Shown here: piece by piece, positions 1 to 5,613 of the stretch
How positions within the stretch are numbered: position 1 is the stretch's first letter
How the letters are laid out: every line of letters begins with the position of its first letter
Source of the DNA: Candidatus Sericytochromatia bacterium
GTDB taxonomy: Bacteria > Cyanobacteriota > Sericytochromatia > JACMPN01
Assembly: GCA_014377495.1 (NCBI GenBank)
Contig: JACMPN010000639.1
Span: forward strand, 1 to 5,802
Length of the DNA: 5,802 nt
Reading direction: 5' to 3'
Translations under genes and position numbers: made by a program
Notes under the pieces: generated by a model
The model's database searches: none
What the model saw: only the letters and a program-made list of their open reading frames with translations
Told to the model about the DNA's origin: nothing

Positions 1-2
1 CA

Positions 3-104
3 CGCCTGCGGGTCGACCCGGCGACGATCCTCGGTGGGCAGGATCGCCGATCCTGGCACTATGAGCCTGCCCCGTCGCCGGTGCCCCACTCCCTCACCTG
101 GTGA
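3..104 (+). CDS. Possible 3' end of an unrecognised rightward gene
   Basis: This frame is open from the left edge and ends at TGA 102-104, giving 33 residues that end ...SPVPHSLTW. About 85% of its codons end in G or C, higher than in the next frame (stop at 62-64), which fits coding sequence in a high-GC genome. I do not recognise the product. A competing reading exists: the minus strand is also open here from a possible GTG at 59 running left out of the window (MPGSAILPTEDRRR...). The stretch is too short to decide between them. The hairpin at 158-179 could end a rightward transcript as well as the leftward lipoprotein transcript, which mildly favours a rightward gene converging on it. Confidence 0.3.
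   Translation, partial: RLRVDPATILGGQDRRSWHYEPAPSPVPHSLTW
39..55. repeat. 17-bp perfect inverted repeat
   Basis: CAGGATCG (39-46) and CGATCCTG (48-55) are exact reverse complements around a single C. As RNA this cannot fold fully because the loop is too small, so it looks more like a DNA dyad. No T-run follows, so it is not a terminator. It may be chance within coding sequence. Confidence 0.4.
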
Positions 105-105
105 G
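93..105. repeat. 13-bp inverted repeat over the putative stop codon
   Basis: CTCACC (93-98) and GGTGAG (100-105) are exact reverse complements around T99, overlapping the TGA at 102-104 of the possible rightward gene. No function can be assigned. Confidence 0.35.
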
Positions 106-157
106 ACTTAGAGACGCATTGCCTGAGCACCAAACGGTGTGTTCGGCCCCCCTCCTT

Positions 158-179
158 AAAATTCCCCGTGCCGGGGGAA
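158..179 (-). terminator. Intrinsic terminator of the lipoprotein gene
   Basis: On the minus strand TTCCCC (179-174) pairs with GGGGAA (167-162) around the loop CGGCAC, followed directly by TTTT (161-158). It lies 37 bp past the lipoprotein stop codon. On the plus strand the same stem is followed after six bases by a run of five T, so it may also stop rightward transcripts weakly. Confidence 0.6.
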
Positions 180-215
180 CCCAGATTTTTGATTCACTTG
201 GAAGGCGCTGCTGCT

Positions 216-743
216 TCAGAGGGTTTTCTCCAGCGACCGATAGAGCGATTCCTCGATCTGACGGGCGGAGAGCGGTTCGTTGCCGATCCAGATGATTTCC
301 CGGTACTTGTTGCTGGCCGGGACCGGGCTGGCCGTGACCTTCACGGTCACCTTGCGGGGCGTCCCAGCCTTGGCCAGGGCGACGTCCACCTGATAAAGCA
401 CGGTGTCGCTGCGATCAGTCGAGGTGAATCGGGTCGGATCCACCCGTTCCTCAAAGGTCGTCATGTTCCCGTTCTGGGCGATCGGATCGACACGTGTGGA
501 AGGCCCCTGCTCGATCTTGAAGGTCCGTTCCGTGTACCGGACGCCATCGATGCGGACGGCGTGGACATGCAAGGCGCCAGCATCCTCTTTATCCTGCACG
601 CCGGTGAAGCCCTTGGCTTTGAGCAGGGACTCGACGCTGGTATGGACTTCGGCCGGGCTCCGGTGGGTCTGCAAAGTGGACGCACAGCCGGTCAGCAGCG
701 CACCGGCCAGGCAGCCGGCAGCAATCAGGCGTTTCAGACTCAT
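216..743 (-). CDS. Small predicted lipoprotein, family not recognised
   Basis: The gene encodes 175 residues. The N-terminus is a type II (lipoprotein) signal peptide: Lys4-Arg5, a hydrophobic stretch of residues 6-18, and the lipobox LLTGC with Cys20 as the lipidation site. Ala21 follows, with no Asp at +2, so sorting to the outer membrane is expected if the cell has the Lol pathway. The mature part of about 156 residues is soluble and mixed in charge, with no second membrane segment and no catalytic motif that I recognise. Alternating hydrophobic stretches (for example VLYQVDVALA and KVTVKVTA) suggest a beta-rich fold, followed by a C-terminal helix (SARQIEESLYRSLEKTL). The ATG is preceded by AGGGGG (755-750 on the minus strand) at a good distance. 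It stands alone, divergent from the DUF2203 gene, with its own terminator at 158-179. A structural or envelope-maintenance role is only a guess. Confidence 0.85.
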   Translation of the reverse strand: MSLKRLIAAGCLAGALLTGCASTLQTHRSPAEVHTSVESLLKAKGFTGVQDKEDAGALHVHAVRIDGVRYTERTFKIEQGPSTRVDPIAQNGNMTTFEERVDPTRFTSTDRSDTVLYQVDVALAKAGTPRKVTVKVTASPVPASNKYREIIWIGNEPLSARQIEESLYRSLEKTL

Positions 744-1054
744 GGCATTCCCCCTGAGGCAGGCCGCATCGATCCGACACGGGCCGTGTGCCTGCCATCA
801 TAGCCTGCCCGCAAGCGTTGACGTGTATAGCCGATCACAACCGGTCCCCTTGGCGAGAAACCCCGTCATTGGCTAAACTTTCAGCGGGCAGGCGCCTGTT
901 CATGCGCTCCGGTGGCCGCCTTGCGATTTTAAACATCGCCGTTTCGGGTGGCTGCCTGTATCCTGGCAGTTCGCGATCCGGCGATGGTCTCAGCATGGCC
1001 GTGTGCGGCGCATCACCGCTGCCGGCAACTTTGCCCGTGCCCGATGGAGGCCCA
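744..1054. other. Divergent intergenic region, no gene seen
   Basis: This gap separates the leftward lipoprotein gene from the rightward DUF2203 gene and should hold both promoters. I find no pair of good -35/-10 boxes. On the minus strand TATGAT-like and TAAAAT-like (931-926) hexamers occur, but without a matching -35. Two weak inverted repeats are visible: GCGAT/ATCGC at 923-939 around an AT-rich centre, and CTGCC/GGCAG at 952-969. The frame upstream of the DUF2203 start is open back to an ATG at 788, but that translation shows no recognisable protein and lacks a better ribosome binding site. Confidence 0.5.
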
Positions 1055-1552
1055 ATGACTGTCTTTTCGCTCGCCGAGGCCAATGCCCTCATCCCCGAGC
1101 TCCGCCGTTTGATCAGCCGGGCCCAAGCGGAACTCGGGTCGGCGTACGACGAGCTGAAATCAGCCAACGACGCCCTGCTCAACCAGGAATGGCAGCTACG
1201 GCAGGCCCGCATCGACGGGATCACCGGCGACACGGACACGGAAACGCTGCAGCGCCAATGGCAGATCGCAGCGGACCACCTGACCGGAGAAAAGGAAACC
1301 TTTGGCGACCTGCGGGAAACCTGGGTGCATGCCATCCACGACCGAGGCGTCCTGCTGCGGGACCTGCAACGCGGCCTGGTCGATTTCCCCGCCCTTTTGG
1401 GCGAGGCCGAGTTCTTCTACTGCTGGGTGGTCAACGAGGACGAAATCACCCACTGGCACAGCCGCAAAGAGGGATTCACCAACCGGAAGCCGCTGGATGC
1501 GCTCCACAGTTGGGATGGCGAGCCCGCCTCCGAAGAATCCACGGAAGACTGA
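1055..1552 (+). CDS. DUF2203 family protein
   Basis: The product is 165 residues with the hallmarks of the DUF2203 family. It has an N-terminal FSLAEANALIPEL segment (residues 4-16), a long charged helical middle (about 17-95) likely to form a coiled coil, then GVLLRDLQRGLVDFPAL (98-114), and a C-terminal core FYCWVVNEDEITHWH... ending near GFTNRKPL (121-147) with the conserved His-Trp-His (133-135). The last 15 residues are an acidic tail that I would not expect to be conserved. The family occurs in many bacterial phyla and has no established biochemical function; the His/Trp/Glu-rich C-terminal core could bind a metal or ligand, which is inference. The start is ATG 1055, chosen because GGAGG (1046-1050) precedes it by four bases and because the family homology begins there. 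Upstream in-frame ATGs lack this. The gene appears monocistronic and ends at the hairpin at 1565-1600. Confidence 0.88.
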   Translation: MTVFSLAEANALIPELRRLISRAQAELGSAYDELKSANDALLNQEWQLRQARIDGITGDTDTETLQRQWQIAADHLTGEKETFGDLRETWVHAIHDRGVLLRDLQRGLVDFPALLGEAEFFYCWVVNEDEITHWHSRKEGFTNRKPLDALHSWDGEPASEESTED

Positions 1553-1564
1553 GACCGCAGCGTC

Positions 1565-1600
1565 CAAAGACCGCCGACAACCCGCTGTCGGCGGTCTTTG
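1565..1600. terminator. Bidirectional hairpin between convergent genes
   Basis: The arms CAAAGACCGCCGACA (1565-1579) and its exact reverse complement (1586-1600) form a 15-bp stem with a six-base loop. The GC-rich core flanked by AAAG and CTTT gives each strand a short U-rich 3' arm, as in bidirectional terminators, though no long T-run continues past the stem. It sits 12 bp after the DUF2203 stop and 39 bp after the leftward HPt-like gene's stop. Confidence 0.75.
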
Positions 1601-1604
1601 CATG

Positions 1605-1619
1605 AAAACCTCCCGGAGG
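1605..1619 (-). terminator. Weak hairpin plus T4 after the HPt-like gene
   Basis: On the minus strand CCTCC and GGAGG (1619-1609) form a very tight hairpin followed by TTTT (1608-1605), 20 bp past the leftward stop codon. The loop is too small for the full stem, so this is a marginal terminator that may only assist the larger hairpin next to it. Confidence 0.25.
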
Positions 1620-1639
1620 CGTGACCCATCGGCGCTGGA

Positions 1640-2272
1640 CTATCGGGCGGTGGCCGAGACTTGGTCCCAGATTTCCACTGCAGAGGCATGGGCGGGCAGC
1701 ACCCGGGCCGGAGGGGCATCGGCGTCGGGGCCCAATTGCAGGATCGGCACGCCGGGCGGGACGAGTTCGGGCCAGGAATCCGCATTGCCGGCGGTCATGC
1801 GAGGATCCCAGACGATGACCCGCAGATCGGCGTGCCGCAGCCAGACTCGGACAGTGCGACCGTCCTTGGCGATGGACACGCGCCAGCCTTCGGGCGCAGC
1901 GGCTTTGAGGGCATCGGCCCAGGCCCCCTCGGCGACGACGAGCAGTCGTTTGGTATGGCGGGCGGCATGGACCATGGGGATGTGGCCGCCGGCGGCTTTG
2001 GCCGTCTCGACGGCGGCCTGCAGGGCGTTCAATTCGTCCAGGCGTTGTGGGGCCCGAGGGTCGACCTGGAAACCGTCGTCCAGAATCGTGGCGAGCGCCG
2101 CCAGATCGCTGAGGCCGAGCATGCGCATGGAACCGGCCAGGTCATGCAGGGCGAGACGGGCCTGATTCAGATCCAGCCAGTTGAGGCCCTGATCGAGGTC
2201 GATGAGGCGCTGATCGATTGCCTGCCAGAAACCGTCACTGTCCGGAGCCAACGGGTCGTCGTTCATCGGCAT
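1640..2272 (-). CDS. HPt-like phosphotransfer domain fused to a degenerate receiver-like domain
   Basis: The 210-residue product appears to have two modules. Residues about 15-95 form a helical region containing HDLAGSMRMLGLSDL, which matches the histidine phosphotransfer (HPt) pattern HxLxGS...LG; His43 would be the phosphorylated residue. The lysine common three residues after it is Ala46. Residues about 108-208 show the strand/helix rhythm of a receiver domain: RLLVVAE (109-115), WRVSIAKDG, LRVIVWDPRM (Asp156 in the phospho-acceptor position), VPILQL (175-180), then VLPAHASAVE, where the usual Lys-Pro is Leu-Pro (192-193). With the lysine gone and the beta1 acidic pair reduced to one Glu (115), the domain is probably inactive or altered. 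The start at 2272 is chosen because GGAG (2281-2278) precedes it by five bases; an ATG at 2302 lacks such a site. No kinase or output partner lies nearby. HPt assignment is fairly likely, receiver assignment tentative. Confidence 0.7.
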   Translation of the reverse strand: MPMNDDPLAPDSDGFWQAIDQRLIDLDQGLNWLDLNQARLALHDLAGSMRMLGLSDLAALATILDDGFQVDPRAPQRLDELNALQAAVETAKAAGGHIPMVHAARHTKRLLVVAEGAWADALKAAAPEGWRVSIAKDGRTVRVWLRHADLRVIVWDPRMTAGNADSWPELVPPGVPILQLGPDADAPPARVLPAHASAVEIWDQVSATAR

Positions 2273-2290
2273 GCCGTCTCCAGGTCCGTG

Positions 2291-2314
2291 TGGCCGCATC
2301 ATTGGCTGCGGCCA
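2291..2314. promoter_or_regulatory. Operator-like dyad over the hisC -35 box
   Basis: TGGCCGCA (2291-2298) and TGCGGCCA (2307-2314) are perfect 8-bp reverse complements separated by eight bases. The second arm begins at the last base of the -35 box (2302-2307), so a dimeric regulator bound here would block or modulate the hisC promoter and could also affect the divergent HPt-like gene. The two half-site centres lie about 16 bp apart, a spacing typical of sites for helix-turn-helix dimers. Which protein binds, if any, is unknown. Confidence 0.45.
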
Positions 2315-2330
2315 GTGTCGCCCGTATAAT
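2302..2330 (+). promoter_or_regulatory. Sigma70-type promoter for hisC
   Basis: A perfect -10 box TATAAT (2325-2330) lies 17 bp after TTGGCT (2302-2307), which matches four of six consensus -35 bases. The start of transcription should fall near 2336-2338, leaving a leader of only about 20 bases before the ATG at 2359. That leaves no room for a his-type attenuator or T-box. Confidence 0.75.
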
Positions 2331-2358
2331 ACCCGACATTCGAACCAGGGGAACCGAC

Positions 2359-3450
2359 ATGCGCCTTGTACCCGACTATATTGAACAACTGGAGCCCTAC
2401 AAAGCCGGCAAGCCCATCGACGAGGTGCAGCGCGAACTGGGGTTGGTCAAGGTCACCAAGCTGGCCAGCAACGAGAACCCTCTCGGCCCGTCGCCCAAGG
2501 CCCTGGCGGCGATCCGCCACGTGCTGCCCCAGTCCCACCTCTACCCGGATCCCGGCGGCTTCCGCCTGCGGACGGCCCTGGCCGAGCGGTTCCGGGTCAA
2601 AAACGAGAACATCATTCTCGGGGCCGGCTCGGAAGGGATCATGGGGAGCATCGTCCGGACCTTCCTGCATGACGATGAGGAGGCCTTGACGTCCGAAGGG
2701 ACGTTCATCGGCTTTTTTGTCCTGGCCCGCTCGCAGGGGATCAAGATCCGCACCGTGCCGCTGAAGAACTTCGGCTATGACCTGGTGGCCATGGCGGCGG
2801 CGATCACCCCCAAAACGAAGATCATCTATCTGGCCAACCCGAACAACCCGACCGGGACGATCTTCCACCGGGAGGAGTTCGAGACGTTTTTGCGGCAGGT
2901 GCCGGACCACGTGCTGATCATCCTGGACGAGGCCTATTACGAGTACTGCCAGCACGTCACGACCTATCCGGATTCCCAGTTTTTCCGCAAAGACAACGTG
3001 ATCACCCTGCGCACGTTCTCCAAGGCCTACGGCCTGGCCGGCATCCGCGTCGGCTACGGACTCGCTCACGAGGACCTGATCAAGCAGTTGCTGAAGGTCA
3101 AGTTCCCCTTCGAGCCCAGCAGTGTGGGCCAGGCAGCCGCGATTGCGGCACTGTCGGACACGGCGTTTCTGCAGAAGACCCTGACGACCAACGCCAAGGG
3201 CATTCAGCAGTTGTCGCGCGGCCTGAAGGACATGGGGATCCGCTACACGCCCAGCTATGCGAACTTCCTGCTGACCGAATGGGACTCACCGGAGGTCGTG
3301 GCGGATACGTACAACGCCCTGCTGCAACGCGGGGTGATCGTCCGCCCGCTGACCCAGTTCGGCTTGCCGACGTGTCTGCGGATCAGTGTCGGGCGGCAGG
3401 CTGAAAACGCCACCTTCCTGAAGGAGATGCTGGCCATCCTCTCGGCGTAA
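2359..3450 (+). CDS. hisC: Histidinol-phosphate aminotransferase
   Basis: The product (363 residues, a normal family length) is a fold-type I PLP-dependent aminotransferase of the HisC type. HisC converts imidazole-acetol phosphate and glutamate to histidinol phosphate and 2-oxoglutarate in cytoplasmic histidine synthesis; some relatives also act on aromatic 2-oxo acids. Visible motifs are LASNENPLGPSP (35-46), YPDPGG (62-67), GAGSEG (88-93, cofactor phosphate region), NPNNPTG (160-166), LDEAYYEY with Asp190 and Tyr193 contacting the PLP ring, TFSKAYGLAGIRVGY with Lys222 as the Schiff-base lysine and Arg230 binding phosphate, and LRISVG with Arg341 for the substrate carboxylate. All key residues are present. 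AGGGGA (2347-2352) precedes the ATG by six bases. The gene is alone, with no other his genes beside it and its own promoter, so histidine versus aromatic amino acid specificity cannot be judged from context. Confidence 0.95.
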   Translation: MRLVPDYIEQLEPYKAGKPIDEVQRELGLVKVTKLASNENPLGPSPKALAAIRHVLPQSHLYPDPGGFRLRTALAERFRVKNENIILGAGSEGIMGSIVRTFLHDDEEALTSEGTFIGFFVLARSQGIKIRTVPLKNFGYDLVAMAAAITPKTKIIYLANPNNPTGTIFHREEFETFLRQVPDHVLIILDEAYYEYCQHVTTYPDSQFFRKDNVITLRTFSKAYGLAGIRVGYGLAHEDLIKQLLKVKFPFEPSSVGQAAAIAALSDTAFLQKTLTTNAKGIQQLSRGLKDMGIRYTPSYANFLLTEWDSPEVVADTYNALLQRGVIVRPLTQFGLPTCLRISVGRQAENATFLKEMLAILSA

Positions 3451-3461
3451 GGTGTCTCGGT

Positions 3462-3520
3462 GGTAAAAACAAAACCCCGACTAAAAGTCCCTCCCCCCGG
3501 CCGGGACCGATGGAGGGGGC
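3462..3520 (-). terminator. Possible terminator region between convergent hisC and SGNH genes
   Basis: This 99-bp convergent gap holds a C/G-tract hairpin (CCCTCC 3489-3494 with GGAGGG 3512-3517, or alternative pairings), then a small GACT/AGTC hairpin (3479-3489). On the minus strand it continues into the T-rich run GGGGTTTTGTTTTT (3475-3462). This fits a terminator for the leftward hydrolase gene better than for hisC, which has no T-run on its side. Pairing is ambiguous. Confidence 0.35.
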
Positions 3521-3549
3521 GTTGTTGCTGACGTCTGGTCCAGCCTGCG

Positions 3550-4824
3550 TCAAACAACCGGGCGGGACACACCATCGAGTGCAGCCATCGCAGCGCGGAT
3601 ACTCGCGGCGTAATCCCCGGCGCCCAAGGCGTTGGGGTGGCCGACCGAGGCGAGGCGGTAGATCACGTCGTATTGCGGGCCGGGCCGCACCATGGACTCG
3701 TACCGGGCACAACGTTCGGCAGCCACCTCGTCTTCAGGATTCAGATCCATGGCATTCAGCAACCGGTCCAGGGTGGTCATCGTCGTCGCCGCATCCGTCG
3801 AAAAACCCCACAACCATGGCTCAGACGCAAAAATGGCATTTTCTGCAGCCATCTTCGACGGTGCAAAGGCGACGCGGCGGCCGGCATGACGGGGATCGCG
3901 CCGCACCGAGTCGACGGCACCCTGAATGGCGGTATTGCTCAGCTCGACCCATGTGGACGAGGCCCGCTCCCAACCGGCCAGGGCGATGGTCTCGACATCC
4001 AGAAACGCCGTCAGGGCCAGATTGTGCTGCAGGGCGGCGGTGACGACACTGAGCGGCGTGTGCAGCAGGGCCAGGAGCTGGATCAGGTGGGCGTTGCCAC
4101 AGGAGTGGGCGGACACCAGCGGGTAATACCCGGTGATGACGACCATGGCCTCTGGAAACAGGGACAAAGCCGTCTCCAGCAACGTTTCGAGGCGCTCGCC
4201 CAAGGACATCGCCTCCGCTCGGCGGACCAACCAGGTTGGCCAGTCTCGGACGGGCGTCGTCAGCGGCAGCACGGCATCCATCATGCCTTGCAGCGGCGCC
4301 TTCAGCGTATCGGACAAGGATGACCGCAAGAACTCCAGCGGCGAGATGATGTTGGTGGCCCCGAAGTCGTTGATCCCGCCGTTGACGAGGACGACCTCGA
4401 TTTGTTCGGGGGGCACGTCGTTATCGAGCAGGATCGTGTGCGCAAGCTTCAGCTGGCCGAGGATGGACAGCGGAGACTCCATGGGGATCTCCCGCTGGTA
4501 GCCGTCCGGCGAATAGTGGTGGTCGGCCAATTCACCGGCATTGTTCAGACCGACCAACAGGGGATGATCGCGGTCGTCGTTTGCGGCGGGCTGGATGACG
4601 GCGCCGGAGCGGGCCATGCTCAGCTCGACCACCTGAAACCCCCGCACCTCGCTCAAGTCCTGACGCACCCGCTCGCGAAAGCGGTTCTCCGGCCGCAGGC
4701 CCTGTCCCCACATGACAGAGTCCCCGACCGTCACGTAGGTCGGCCGGGTTTGCGCGGGCTGGCCGGGCCCCATATCCGCAGGGCCTGCCGATGCGCCGGC
4801 GAAGGCATCAAGTGGGATGGGCAC
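3550..4824 (-). CDS. SGNH/GDSL-family hydrolase, enlarged form
   Basis: The 424-residue product carries the blocks of the SGNH esterase/lipase superfamily. YVTVGDSVMWGQG (30-42) gives Ser36 as nucleophile, SMARSG has Gly74 for the oxyanion hole, VNGGINDFG (148-155) has Asn152, and SVGHPNALGAGDYA (393-406) gives His396. The Asp usual three residues before the His is Ser393 here, so it may act with a Ser-His dyad or an Asp from elsewhere. About 240 residues lie between Asn152 and His396, far more than in typical 200-250 residue members, and include helical, Leu-rich parts (around 245-285). No signal peptide or membrane segment is seen, so it appears cytoplasmic. The start is GTG 4824: AGGAG (4837-4833) precedes it by eight bases, and an in-frame TGA lies just upstream, ruling out an extension. 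Substrate unknown; esters or acylated sugars or lipids are plausible. Confidence 0.85.
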   Translation of the reverse strand: MPIPLDAFAGASAGPADMGPGQPAQTRPTYVTVGDSVMWGQGLRPENRFRERVRQDLSEVRGFQVVELSMARSGAVIQPAANDDRDHPLLVGLNNAGELADHHYSPDGYQREIPMESPLSILGQLKLAHTILLDNDVPPEQIEVVLVNGGINDFGATNIISPLEFLRSSLSDTLKAPLQGMMDAVLPLTTPVRDWPTWLVRRAEAMSLGERLETLLETALSLFPEAMVVITGYYPLVSAHSCGNAHLIQLLALLHTPLSVVTAALQHNLALTAFLDVETIALAGWERASSTWVELSNTAIQGAVDSVRRDPRHAGRRVAFAPSKMAAENAIFASEPWLWGFSTDAATTMTTLDRLLNAMDLNPEDEVAAERCARYESMVRPGPQYDVIYRLASVGHPNALGAGDYAASIRAAMAALDGVSRPVV

Positions 4825-4832
4825 GGCTGTGG

Positions 4833-4837
4833 CTCCT
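4833..4837 (-). promoter_or_regulatory. Ribosome binding site fixing the GTG start of the SGNH gene
   Basis: AGGAG on the minus strand lies eight bases before GTG 4824. An in-frame TGA overlaps the region 16-18 bases upstream of the GTG, so this GTG is the first usable start in the frame and the protein truly lacks a secretion signal as read. Confidence 0.7.
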
Positions 4838-5082
4838 GTTCAGTTGGGCATTCCCCACCAGGTGCAGGCCTTTCAGTGCCCTGTGCCTCGACGGCACCCT
4901 GGTGTCGGTATGTTAGCGCTTCGATCCGCACCGGCACGGGCGCGACGGTTCCAATCCAATGTCGTCCGGCCGGCAGCGTGGCCCGTGAGCCACCGCCATC
5001 CGGTCCGCCGAGGGGCACAGGGTCGCCGGGACGGGTCGGACGCTGCGATTGGCGCCTGGATGTGGAGCGGCGGACCAGGCTG

Positions 5083-5117
5083 TCCCAGGCGGGTTTCAGA
5101 CCCGTTCGGGGCTGGGA
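5083..5117. repeat. Nested inverted repeat in the gap before rplS
   Basis: An outer pair TCCCAG (5083-5088) and CTGGGA (5112-5117) encloses an inner pair CGGGT (5090-5094) and ACCCG (5100-5104) with a five-base loop. As RNA this could form a bulged hairpin on either strand. It lies outside the expected rplS transcript, so a structured leader of rplS is not implied. Confidence 0.3.
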
Positions 5118-5174
5118 TGGCGGTCCTCGGCAGCGACCAGTGTGCCATTCCTGTCCCAACTTGAGCGGAATGGC

Positions 5175-5203
5175 TTGCTGAGCGGAGCGGCGCGCGGTAT
5201 AGT
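5175..5203 (+). promoter_or_regulatory. Probable sigma70 promoter for rplS
   Basis: TATAGT (5198-5203, five of six consensus) lies 17 bp after TTGCTG (5175-5180, three of six). Transcription would start near 5210, giving a leader of about 37 bases with an A-rich stretch (AAAAAA, from 5220) and GAGGTG as ribosome binding site. It shows rplS is probably transcribed on its own. Confidence 0.6.
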
Positions 5204-5246
5204 CCTTGCCGATGTCTACAAAAAACGCGTCACGAGGTGCTGTTTC

Positions 5247-5603
5247 ATGAATCCGATCCTTGCGGAAATCACGCAGAAGTATTTGCGTACCGACATGCCC
5301 GTCATGGGCCCTGGCGACACGGTCAAGGTGTTTGCCAAGATCCGTGAAGGCAACAAAGAGCGGATCCAGGCCTACGAAGGTGTGATCATCGATCGCCGGG
5401 GTTCCGGTATCAGCGAGACGATCACCGTCCGCAAGGTGTTTCAGGGTGTCGGCGTGGAGCGGGTTTTCCCTCTGCACAGCCCTCGCTTGGAGAAGATCGA
5501 AGTCACCCGGTACGGTAAGGTCCGGCGGGCCAAGTTGTATTACCTGCGTGCACTGCGCGGTAAGGCGACCCGCATCAAGGCCAAGAGCCGCCAGGGCGTT
5601 TAG
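5247..5603 (+). CDS. rplS: 50S ribosomal protein L19
   Basis: The 118-residue product matches L19 (bL19) along its full length; the E. coli protein has 115 residues. Recognisable parts are GPGDTVKVFAKIREGNKERIQAYEGVII (about 21-48), the RGSGISETITVRKV stretch, GVGVERVFPLHSPRLEKIEV, and the basic C-terminal YGKVRRAKLYYLRALRGKATRIK. L19 sits at the interface of the 30S and 50S subunits. The start at 5247 is supported by GAGGTG (5234-5239) seven bases upstream and by the family's usual N-terminal length; the frame is open further upstream but shows no L19 homology. In many bacteria rplS closes an rpsP-rimM-trmD-rplS operon. Here it stands alone with its own promoter and two terminators. Confidence 0.96.
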   Translation: MNPILAEITQKYLRTDMPVMGPGDTVKVFAKIREGNKERIQAYEGVIIDRRGSGISETITVRKVFQGVGVERVFPLHSPRLEKIEVTRYGKVRRAKLYYLRALRGKATRIKAKSRQGV

Positions 5604-5613
5604 CCCTTTCGTT

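Larger units (their letters stand above)
4825..5246. other. Long divergent intergenic region, mostly without recognised content
   Basis: This 422-bp gap separates the leftward SGNH gene from rightward rplS. Several frames are open through it on both strands because stops are rare in GC-rich DNA, but their translations are Pro/Arg/Gly-rich, show no motif and have no ribosome binding site, so I call none. The SGNH promoter should be here; the best -10-like box on the minus strand is TAACAT (4915-4910), without a good -35. A nested inverted repeat lies at 5083-5117, and the rplS promoter at 5175-5203. The hexamer GAGCGG occurs twice near 5162-5186, followed directly by AGCGG. Confidence 0.5.

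Noticed and set aside
151..157. AAGGAGG on the minus strand, a perfect Shine-Dalgarno sequence
   Set aside because: No start codon follows within a usable distance on that strand; it lies just past a terminator.
168..803. Rightward open frame of 211 codons opposite the lipoprotein gene
   Set aside because: The leftward frame has a ribosome binding site, a signal peptide and a lipobox; this one is its shadow.
788..1054. An upstream ATG at 788 that would lengthen the DUF2203 protein by 89 residues
   Set aside because: The extension shows no family similarity, and the ATG at 1055 has GGAGG at a good distance and starts the conserved domain.
1196..1603. Leftward frame starting near 1603 after GGGAGG
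   Set aside because: It begins within the hairpin region and runs antisense to the DUF2203 gene, with no recognisable product.
2273..2302. ATG at 2302 on the minus strand as an earlier start of the HPt-like gene
   Set aside because: No ribosome binding site precedes it, while the ATG at 2272 has GGAG five bases upstream.
2331..2358. Histidine attenuator or riboswitch in front of hisC
   Set aside because: The predicted leader is only about 20 bases, with no His-rich leader peptide and no room for alternative hairpins.
2299..3069. Leftward open frame of 256 codons within hisC
   Set aside because: It lies wholly antisense to hisC, whose motifs are complete, and shows no family features.
4947..4957. 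GGTTCCAATCC, resembling a tRNA T-arm
   Set aside because: The purine required in the loop is C, and no acceptor, D-arm or anticodon stem can be built around it.
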